In this document: positions 6,818-12,433 of the stretch, piece after piece
Position numbering within the stretch: the first letter of the stretch is position 1
Layout: the number at the start of each line of letters is the position of its first letter
Source of the DNA: JAPLKX01 sp035530195
Lineage (GTDB): Bacteria; Hydrogenedentota; Hydrogenedentia; Hydrogenedentales; SLHB01
Length of the DNA stretch: 12,433 nt
NCBI GenBank assembly: GCA_035530195.1
Contig: DATKVG010000175.1
Location: forward strand, 1-12,433
Direction: 5' to 3'
Position numbers and translations under genes: made by a program
Notes under the pieces: model-generated
Told to the model about the DNA's origin: nothing
What the model saw: only the letters and a program-made list of their open reading frames with translations
The model's database searches: none

Positions 6818-6906
6818 AAGCCATTCAGCACATAAAAGACCAGAACGAGGCCCCGCCCCAACTCCTGCCCGGCTATGAGCTGCCGAACGCACCGGCTCGG
6901 CAGTAA
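6818..6906 (+). pseudogene. Truncated second copy of the DUF3299-like gene (3' end)
   Basis: These 89 bases align without gaps to 4128-4216, the last 28 codons plus stop of the DUF3299-like gene, with 75 identities (84%). Of the 14 differences, 7 are synonymous third-position changes (for example tac/tat, ggg/ggc, gaa/gag). Only four codons change the amino acid. The reading frame and the TAA stop are preserved. So the fragment comes from a relative that was evolving as a working protein gene before truncation, and is not a decaying recent copy of the gene at 3575. It abuts the methyltransferase remnant at 6817/6818. Confidence 0.88.
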
Positions 6907-6923
6907 TCGTATTTTGCTGGTTT

Positions 6924-7856
6924 TTAGCCTTGGCGGTTCGAACTGGAACCATCGGCCATTTTACGGAAGATTAAAATGTGTCCGATCACTAATGGCCATT
7001 TGGTTGAGGCAATTCTCCAGCCAACGCGGTTGACTGCCTCCAGAACGCGCTGCAACAGGCCGTTGAGCCCTTTTTCGCGCTGTTGAGGCGCCGGCTGGAC
7101 ATCAATCAATTCAAATCGGTGCCGGGCCAGCAGAATTCGCATGCCCCGGATCGAGAACAGGACCGTATGCCAGGGTGGGGTTAGGATCACGTGAAGCTGC
7201 GGGAGGGGCAGAGACCGAATGCCGAGGCGAAACAGGGTACCAAAAAGCGCGGGAAAATGGGCGGTTGGCTGGGCCGTAATGAAGATGCCGCGCTCCGGGA
7301 GAAGCGCCGCCAGGCTGTGGAGCCACTGGTCGTGGTCGACAAGATGCTCAAACACGTTCGTCATGACGATGGCGGCTCGATCATTGCCGGCCAGTTCATG
7401 GAGCCCTCCGGGTTTGACCGGCAACCCGCGGCGAACGCAGTAGTCGAGCATTTCTTCGCTCAGCTCGACTCCTTCATAGTCGTAGCCGGCCTGCATGAGC
7501 ATTCCGGCAAGCACCCCCCATCCGGCCCCAATCTCGCTGACGCGCCCGGCAGACACATTCCGGCGAACAATACTGAGTATGGCCTCAAAATAGTGGCGCG
7601 ATGAATGTTGGTAAAAGTCGGCGTCGGGCTCGATATGCTTTGAACGCGCATATTCGGCGGCATAGGCGTGTTCGAGGTCTTCCTTTCCAGGGAGGGGGGC
7701 CAGTTGGATTGTACGGCAAGCCCGGCAACGATGGTAGTGGTATCCCCTGCGGCTGCCGAAAAAGGTCAAATCGCCGTTACAGGCCACACATCCTGCCGCG
7801 GGCGAACCCGTGGTGACCGCAGCTATCCGAGGGGTGGCAACCGTATTGCGGGGCAT
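6924..7856 (-). CDS. Class I SAM-dependent methyltransferase with N-terminal zinc ribbon
   Basis: This would methylate a small molecule or sugar intermediate using S-adenosylmethionine. From ATG 7856 (310 residues), an N-terminal CxxC...CxxC zinc ribbon is seen (C23, C26, C44, C47). SAM-binding motif I follows (SEIGAGWG, about 107-114), then an acidic ribose-binding position in YEGVELSE, and then the motif AIVMTNVFEHLVDHD typical of Methyltransf_23-like enzymes. The C-terminal third ends in WPLVIGHILIFRK. ATG 7856 has an AAAGG site 10 bases upstream; a TTG at 7922 would add a poorly supported extension. Zinc-ribbon methyltransferases of this layout are common in surface-polysaccharide and sugar-nucleotide clusters. 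A truncated paralogue of its C-terminus lies immediately downstream. Confidence 0.9.
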   Translation of the reverse strand: MPRNTVATPRIAAVTTGSPAAGCVACNGDLTFFGSRRGYHYHRCRACRTIQLAPLPGKEDLEHAYAAEYARSKHIEPDADFYQHSSRHYFEAILSIVRRNVSAGRVSEIGAGWGVLAGMLMQAGYDYEGVELSEEMLDYCVRRGLPVKPGGLHELAGNDRAAIVMTNVFEHLVDHDQWLHSLAALLPERGIFITAQPTAHFPALFGTLFRLGIRSLPLPQLHVILTPPWHTVLFSIRGMRILLARHRFELIDVQPAPQQREKGLNGLLQRVLEAVNRVGWRIASTKWPLVIGHILIFRKMADGSSSNRQG

Positions 7857-7941
7857 GCGGCAAGAACCTTTCCGGTGTCGTATTTCAAGAAGAGGTTGCC
7901 ACAACTCGGCGCCGTCAGACAAGTCGGGGGCGCCGCAACAG

Positions 7942-7970
7942 ATTGTATGATTGCACAGTTATAGTCTAAA
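7942..7970 (-). promoter_or_regulatory. Possible sigma-70-type promoter for the methyltransferase
   Basis: On the reverse strand TTTAGA (7965-7970) and TACAAT (7942-7947) are separated by exactly 17 bases, matching 4 of 6 and 5 of 6 consensus positions. It would start transcription about 80 bases before ATG 7856. The divergent region 7857-8025 is AT-richer here than its surroundings. No equally good pair was seen for the forward glycosyltransferase; a TATAGT at 7960-7965 lacks a good -35. Confidence 0.3.
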
Positions 7971-8025
7971 CTCAGGATAGTGGTCCTGTTTCCCGTTGGA
8001 GTCTTTTTGCCCAAGGATGAACTCA

Positions 8026-8955
8026 ATGAGTAATGCGAGGCCAGGGATTTCCCTCATTATGCCCGTGTACAATGAGGCCCCGAATATTGAGGAGTTGATG
8101 ACGCGTTGCGTAGCAATGCTCGAGTCGACCAGCGACACCTTCGAGATCATTGCGGTGGACGACGGGAGTACGGATGAGAGCGCGCAATTGCTTCACAAGC
8201 ACCACGAACTGGACCCCCGCCTGCGGATAGTGCGCCTCGTGCGCAACTTCGGGCAGACCCCGGCGCTCTACGCGGGGATGTCGCACGCGCGGGGGGACGT
8301 GGTCGTCATAATCGATGCGGACTTGCAGAACCCGCCCGAGGAAATCCCAAAGCTGCTGCGCAAGCTGGAGGAGGGGTATGACGTCGTTCAGGGGTGGCGG
8401 GAAAAGCGGCGTGATTCGTTGTTTCGCAAGATCCCGTCGAAGTTGCTCAATGCTTTCATCAGCCGGGCCATCGAGGCGCGGGTGCGCGATTTGGGATGCG
8501 GGATGAAGGTGTTCCGCCGGGACACGGTTGAGCGGATGAACTTGTTCAAGCACCGCGCGCGGTACCTGCCGGCGGACATCTTCTGGCTGGGCGTCAAGAT
8601 AGCGGAGGTGAAGATAGCCCACGACGAGCGCCGCCGTGGCAAGTCGAAGTACAACGTGTTGTCGCTGTTCCGCCTGATGTTTGAACTCGTAATAGGATTG
8701 ACATCGGCTCCGGTGAAGGCTGTGAGTTTCACGGGGTGGCTGTTCACCTTGATTGGAATTGCCATTGGGGCGTTTGCGGCGGTGAACCATTGGGTGGGAC
8801 ATCCGTTGGGGCCCGCGGTGCTGATTGTGGCACTGGTGCTGTTTGTTGGCGGCGTGCAGTTGGTGGGTACGGGAATCGTTTGCGAGTATATCAGCCGGAT
8901 TTATGCGGAAGTTCAGGGACGGCCGTATTATCTTGTGAAGGAAGTGATCGAGTGA
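8026..8955 (+). CDS. Polyprenyl-phosphate glycosyltransferase, DPM1/GtrB/ArnC-like
   Basis: The protein (309 residues) should transfer a sugar from a nucleotide donor to polyprenyl phosphate at the inner membrane, giving a lipid-linked sugar for use outside. The GT2 domain shows ISLIMPVYNEAPNI, VDDGSTD (D45, D46), VRNFGQTPAL, the DxD-type metal site IDADLQNPPEE (D97-D99), and the family-typical RDLGCGMKVFRRD and RRRGKSKY stretches. Two C-terminal membrane segments follow (about 235-255 and 265-290), as in GtrB and ArnC. ATG 8026 is chosen because AAGGA lies 8 bases upstream; ATG 8017 overlaps that site. It leads a forward operon with the ATP-grasp and epimerase genes, 30 bp before the former. 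The sugar carried is unknown. Confidence 0.92.
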   Translation: MSNARPGISLIMPVYNEAPNIEELMTRCVAMLESTSDTFEIIAVDDGSTDESAQLLHKHHELDPRLRIVRLVRNFGQTPALYAGMSHARGDVVVIIDADLQNPPEEIPKLLRKLEEGYDVVQGWREKRRDSLFRKIPSKLLNAFISRAIEARVRDLGCGMKVFRRDTVERMNLFKHRARYLPADIFWLGVKIAEVKIAHDERRRGKSKYNVLSLFRLMFELVIGLTSAPVKAVSFTGWLFTLIGIAIGAFAAVNHWVGHPLGPAVLIVALVLFVGGVQLVGTGIVCEYISRIYAEVQGRPYYLVKEVIE

Positions 8956-8985
8956 ATTCCCGGGCCAATACAGATTGGGGGGCCG

Positions 8986-10059
8986 GTGCCACAGCCTGAT
9001 ATAACCGTACTGGTGCTGGCCGTGGGGGGCAACGTCAGCGAAGGGATCCTCAAAGCGCTTGGGCGTTCTTCGCTTCGGTGCCGCGTGGTCGGGGCCGACA
9101 TTGCGCCGGCAAAGATGGGTCTTTACACGGTCGACCGGGCGCTCATCTCGCCGTGGGCGCGCGAGCCCGGGTTCCTGGACTGGCTGCTTCGTGTGTGCCG
9201 CGACAACAAGGTGGATGCGGTCTTTACGGGGGCGGAGCCCATTCTGCCGGTGCTGGCGAAGCACTCGGACGCCATTTGGGCCGAGACGGGGGCCAAGTGC
9301 ATCGTGAGCGATTTGGAGACTCTTGACACCGGCGACGACAAGCTGTTGACGAGCCAGTGGCTGGAACGGCAGGGTTTCAGCGGTCCGGCGTATTGCCGGT
9401 CCGAAGATCGGGAAGGCCTGTCGCAGCTCGCGGCGCGCTATGGATATCCGCTCGTGGCCAAGACCCGGCGAGGAGGCGGAAGCCGCGGTCATGTGCACAT
9501 CGAAAACGAAAACGACCTGGAGTACGCGGGCCGAAAGCCGCTTTATATTGTTCAGCAGCACGTGGGAGACCCCTGCGAGGAGTATACGGCAGGCTGCTTT
9601 TCGGACAAGGAAGGCCGGGTCCGCGGCGTTATTGTGATGCGGCGCGAACTCCACGAAGGCACCACCGTTCAGTCGGAGTTGGGCGAGTTTCCCGAGGTGC
9701 GTGCGGCGGCGCGGGCGATAAGCGAGGCGCTGCGGCCGTTGGGCCCGTGCAACATTCAGTTTCGGATGCACGAGGGACGCGCATGCTGCATCGAGATTAA
9801 CGTCCGCTTTTCAGGGACGACACCCATCCGGGCGTGGTTCGGGTTCAATGAGGTTGATGCGGCCCTGCGCCATTACGTTCTGGGAGAGCCGTGCCCGGAA
9901 CTGCCGTTGGTGACTCAGGGGGTGATGGTGCGGTATTGGAACGAGATGTACTTGGCACCCGAAGCGATTACCGAGGGTGCCCGTAATGGCGTGATAGAAA
10001 ACCCAAGGCGGTACAACCTTGGTGTGGAAAACTACGGCATGCCGGGAAGTCCAGCATGA
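8986..10059 (+). CDS. ATP-grasp (CarB-like) ligase
   Basis: The enzyme should use ATP to activate a carboxylate as an acyl phosphate and join it to an amine or similar nucleophile; the substrates are unknown. The 357-residue product starts with a Rossmann-like pre-ATP-grasp domain (VLVLAVGGNVSEGI, 8-21). The ATP-grasp fold follows, with lid and phosphate-binding region YPLVAKTRRGGGSRG (K159, 154-168), adenine-side region LYIVQQHVGDPCEEY (186-200), and metal-binding CIEINVRFSGTTP (E270, N272). This layout matches the CarB-like ATP-grasp proteins found in surface-polysaccharide and sugar-modification loci. GTG 8986 follows a G-rich ribosome-binding site. Its stop overlaps the epimerase start by 4 bp, so the two are co-translated. 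Confidence 0.87.
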   Translation: MPQPDITVLVLAVGGNVSEGILKALGRSSLRCRVVGADIAPAKMGLYTVDRALISPWAREPGFLDWLLRVCRDNKVDAVFTGAEPILPVLAKHSDAIWAETGAKCIVSDLETLDTGDDKLLTSQWLERQGFSGPAYCRSEDREGLSQLAARYGYPLVAKTRRGGGSRGHVHIENENDLEYAGRKPLYIVQQHVGDPCEEYTAGCFSDKEGRVRGVIVMRRELHEGTTVQSELGEFPEVRAAARAISEALRPLGPCNIQFRMHEGRACCIEINVRFSGTTPIRAWFGFNEVDAALRHYVLGEPCPELPLVTQGVMVRYWNEMYLAPEAITEGARNGVIENPRRYNLGVENYGMPGSPA

Positions 10060-10946
10060 AGATACTGGTGACAGGAACAACCGGGCTGGTGGGCGAGGCG
10101 GTTGCTCAACGGCTCGCGGAGTTGGGACACCGGGTAGTCGGGGTGAGCCGGAACATCAACCCGCGCCTACCGGGAAGTGTGGAGCAAGTTCAAGCGGATC
10201 TCGCGCAGGCGTCATTTCTTGACGCCTTCGCGGGGAGCCACGTGTGCGAAGCGATCGTGCATTGCGCGGCGGAACGCAATCCGACGCCGGGGGCGGCTGA
10301 GGTGGTGTTAGTGAACTGCCTGGGGACGCAGCAGGTGGCGGCGCTTGCGAGGCAGTGGAAGGTGCGAAGCCTGGTTTTCATGTCAGGCGTGGCCGTGATT
10401 GGAAGACCCGTCGAGACGCCTGTTGTGGAAGAGCATCCGGTGCGGCCTTTGAACGAGTATATCGCAGCGAAGCTGTTCGGCGAGTATGTGACGGAGATGG
10501 CCGGTCGGGAAGCAGGCATATGCGCGTCGACCCTTCGGCTGACGGCGCCGGTGGGGCCGAACATGCCGCGCAACCGCCTGTTGCCGGCGATTGTGGCGAA
10601 GGCGCTACTGGGGCGCGGTATCGAGATCAACGGTGACGGGAGCCGTCGGCAGAACTACGTGGCCGTGGGAGATGTGGCGCGCGCGATGGAGCAGGTCCTG
10701 GAGGGAGGCGTCTCGGGACTGTTCAATATTGGCGGGTCCGCCTGCATTTCGAATCTGGAGTTGGCGCGGCTGTGCGTTCGTATCCTGAATTCGACGAGTG
10801 AAGTCAGCTTGGGCGGCCGGCCCGACCCTGAAGACGGCGTGGCCTGGGACATCTCGAACGCCAAGGCGCACAACGCGTTCGGGTATCAGCCGCGGATTGG
10901 AATCGAAGAGACCATACACGCCTTGGCAGCGGGGATGCGCAAGTAA
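10056..10946 (+). CDS. NAD(P)-dependent epimerase/dehydratase (extended SDR)
   Basis: This 296-residue extended short-chain dehydrogenase/reductase acts on nucleotide sugars in most relatives. The cofactor motif is TGTTGLVG (6-13). The catalytic set is complete: serine in FMSGVAVIG (S110) and YxxxK in NEYIAAK (Y135, K139). Later family features include LRLTAPVGPN and QNYVAVGDVARA, the usual substrate-domain position. It may epimerise, dehydrate or reduce a sugar nucleotide, probably the one used by the glycosyltransferase at 8026; the exact reaction cannot be read from sequence. The start overlaps the ATP-grasp stop (ATGA). The stop lies only 3 bp from the stop of the convergent GH4 gene. Confidence 0.9.
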   Translation: MKILVTGTTGLVGEAVAQRLAELGHRVVGVSRNINPRLPGSVEQVQADLAQASFLDAFAGSHVCEAIVHCAAERNPTPGAAEVVLVNCLGTQQVAALARQWKVRSLVFMSGVAVIGRPVETPVVEEHPVRPLNEYIAAKLFGEYVTEMAGREAGICASTLRLTAPVGPNMPRNRLLPAIVAKALLGRGIEINGDGSRRQNYVAVGDVARAMEQVLEGGVSGLFNIGGSACISNLELARLCVRILNSTSEVSLGGRPDPEDGVAWDISNAKAHNAFGYQPRIGIEETIHALAAGMRK

Positions 10947-10949
10947 CGT

Positions 10950-12251
10950 TTACACGTATTCGGGCAAGTAGTCTTTGTGCGCCTCGATTAGGTCGTCGCA
11001 GAGCGCCACGATCTCGTCGATGGTCAGTTCGGCGGCGGTGTGTGGGTCGAGCAGGGCCGCGTGGTAGATGTGTTCGCGCTTGCGCGTCAGGGCCGCCTCG
11101 ATTGTCAATTCGTGGACGTTCACGTTGGTCCGGGTCAGGGCGGCGCATTGCGGCGGCAGGTCCCCCACGAACGTCGGCGTCACCCCCAACCGATCCGCCA
11201 CGCACATCACCTCGACGCACGCACCCTCGGGCAGATTCGTTATCAACCCCCTGTTAAGGACATTCCCGCCGAACGTGAACGCCGCACCCGTCTCGATGGC
11301 CTCGAGGATATAGGACGCGTACTCGTCGCCGCGCTCGTGCTCGAGCGGGTTGTCGGCGAGCAGGAATTCGCGCAAGCCGTCCCACCCCTTGATCTGGCTG
11401 ATGCACCGCCGCGGATACTCGTCCAACGGGATATGAAACTGGTCAATGAGTTCTGGGGCCCGCGCCTTGATGAACCACGGGACATACTCGCTGGTGTGCT
11501 CACTCGACTCCGTCACGTAGTAGCCAAACCGTTTCATCACCTCGAACCGGACGGAATCCTTGTGCCGGTGCGCTTCAAGTTGCGCCCGGCGCCGGATCTC
11601 CGGGTAAAGGTCCTCGCCATCCCGGGAAATCTCGAGCAGCCACCCTTGATGGTTCACCCCGGCAATCTTCCACTCGAGGTTGTCGTCCGGCAGCCCCAGT
11701 TCCCAGCACAGGTATTTGGCGCACGACTGCACGCTGTGGCAAAGGCCCACGGTCTTGACGCCGGTCGCCTTCAAAATCGCCCCGGTCAGCATCGCCATCG
11801 GGTTTGCGTAGTTCAGCAGCCACGCGTCCGGCGCGACTCGCTCGATTAAGCGGCAATACTCGAGCATGACCGGAATCGTGCGCAACGCCCGGAAAATGCC
11901 GCCGATGCCCAGCGTATCGCCGATCGTCTGGCGCAGGCCGTATTTCTTGGGTGTCTCGAAATCGATGACGGTCGCCGGCTCATACCCGCCGACCTGGATC
12001 GCGTTCACGACGTAGTCCGCGCCGCGCAGCGCATTTTGAGCGTCGCCGGCCAAATGCGCGCTGATCCGCGCCGACGCGCCAAGCGTCCGGTTGATATTTT
12101 GCAGCATGACGTCGGACACCCGCAGCCGGTCCCCGTCGATATCCACGAGCGCGATCTGCGCGTCACGCAGCGCAGGAACGTTCAGACAGTCGCCAAGCAC
12201 GTTCTTGGCAAATACCGTGCTCCCCGCTCCCAGAAATGCTATTTTCGGCAT
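10950..12251 (-). CDS. Glycoside hydrolase family 4, alpha-galactosidase/alpha-glucosidase type (MelA-like)
   Basis: This cytoplasmic glycosidase uses NAD+ and a divalent metal in the oxidation-elimination mechanism known for GH4. The 433-residue length is normal. The N-terminal Rossmann motif is FLGAGSTVF (6-14). The GH4-typical stretch RQTIGDTLGIGGIFRALRT (107-125) and LNYANPM (146-152) follow. The metal site CHSVQ (C171, H172) is paired with GVNHQGW (N200, H201). CHSVQ is the form found in MelA and related alpha-glycosidases acting on unphosphorylated sugars, unlike 6-phospho-glycosidases. Specificity (galactoside, glucoside or uronide) cannot be settled. ATG 12251 has GAGGG 9 bases upstream. 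It is a single reverse-strand gene, convergent with the sugar operon. Confidence 0.9.
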   Translation of the reverse strand: MPKIAFLGAGSTVFAKNVLGDCLNVPALRDAQIALVDIDGDRLRVSDVMLQNINRTLGASARISAHLAGDAQNALRGADYVVNAIQVGGYEPATVIDFETPKKYGLRQTIGDTLGIGGIFRALRTIPVMLEYCRLIERVAPDAWLLNYANPMAMLTGAILKATGVKTVGLCHSVQSCAKYLCWELGLPDDNLEWKIAGVNHQGWLLEISRDGEDLYPEIRRRAQLEAHRHKDSVRFEVMKRFGYYVTESSEHTSEYVPWFIKARAPELIDQFHIPLDEYPRRCISQIKGWDGLREFLLADNPLEHERGDEYASYILEAIETGAAFTFGGNVLNRGLITNLPEGACVEVMCVADRLGVTPTFVGDLPPQCAALTRTNVNVHELTIEAALTRKREHIYHAALLDPHTAAELTIDEIVALCDDLIEAHKDYLPEYV

Positions 12252-12433
12252 TATTCTTTTCCCTCAAAGACTAGAAGCTATCCCAAAACCGAATAAAAGC
12301 GCTCCTCCCATACCGATGTCGGGAAGAATACCCGGGGGATTCCCACGTCGCGCTGGACTCGGGCTCTTGCATTAAGAGTAGAAGCCATGTGCCAGCGCTC
12401 CTCGGAATGACACCTTCGGGCGCCTTTTGGTTG
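12252..12433. other. Upstream region of the GH4 gene with small repeats
   Basis: No gene is supported. The 10-mer agcgctcctc occurs twice (about 12298-12307 and 12394-12403). CTCTT (12364-12368) pairs with AAGAG (12374-12378) in a small hairpin. The last part reads cgctcctcggaatgacac, similar to a dispersed non-coding repeat type I have seen in other genomes. The stretch should contain the GH4 promoter, but no convincing -35/-10 pair is seen. Confidence 0.35.

Noticed and set aside
6641..6952. A single 103-residue reverse gene covering the scar
   Set aside because: Only the last 59 residues or so match a protein; the rest is the antisense of the DUF3299 gene fragment, so it is a chance fusion across a junction.
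8023..9771. Reverse-strand open frame of 582 residues
   Set aside because: It spans two well-supported forward genes and their intergenic gap. The translation is rich in H, R and P with no recognisable motif, as expected for an antisense shadow in GC-rich DNA.
11040..11849. Forward open frame of 269 residues inside the GH4 gene
   Set aside because: The reverse-strand GH4 protein carries all family motifs; the forward translation has none.

Overview
This is a GC-rich bacterial stretch of accessory character. A LolD/MacB-type transporter with a membrane-anchored partner suggests a diderm (Gram-negative-type) cell. Free-living bacteria with many REP-like elements and surface-glycan islands (PVC group, Hydrogenedentota and similar lineages) would fit, but nothing seen here fixes the phylum. 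No rRNA, tRNA, transposase or CRISPR array was recognised.

Left part (1-1530): positions 1-615 carry no credible gene. They hold a hairpin and an 80-bp tandem repeat array (about 228-519) closed by an inverted copy of its own motif. Two small reverse-strand genes of unknown function follow (616-939 and 1140-1493), separated by a perfect 26-bp inverted repeat (1047-1130) that looks like a REP/BIME element.

Transporter operon (1531-4216, forward): an ABC ATPase overlaps a FtsX/MacB-type permease by 4 bp, and a membrane-anchored DUF3299-like protein follows after 134 bp. No substrate-binding or outer-membrane partner is visible.

Glycan region (4259-7856, reverse): a family-2 glycosyltransferase overlaps a radical SAM/SPASM-like enzyme, and a zinc-ribbon SAM methyltransferase lies further upstream. 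Between them sits a scar (6641-6906). It joins the C-terminal part of a second methyltransferase copy to a second copy of the DUF3299 gene's 3' end. The scar is best read as the remains of a duplicated locus that lost its middle.

Sugar operon (8026-10946, forward): a polyprenyl-phosphate-type glycosyltransferase, an ATP-grasp enzyme and an NAD(P)-dependent epimerase/dehydratase run together, the last two overlapping by 4 bp. They probably make and decorate an activated sugar for a surface glycan, with the reverse-strand enzymes as plausible co-workers.

Right end (10950-12433): a GH4 alpha-galactosidase/alpha-glucosidase-type gene on the reverse strand stops 3 bp from the epimerase stop. Its upstream DNA has small repeats and no further gene.

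No clearly new defence or mobile system was found. The items most worth checking are the scar at 6641-6906, the two REP-like families, and the ATP-grasp-containing sugar operon.
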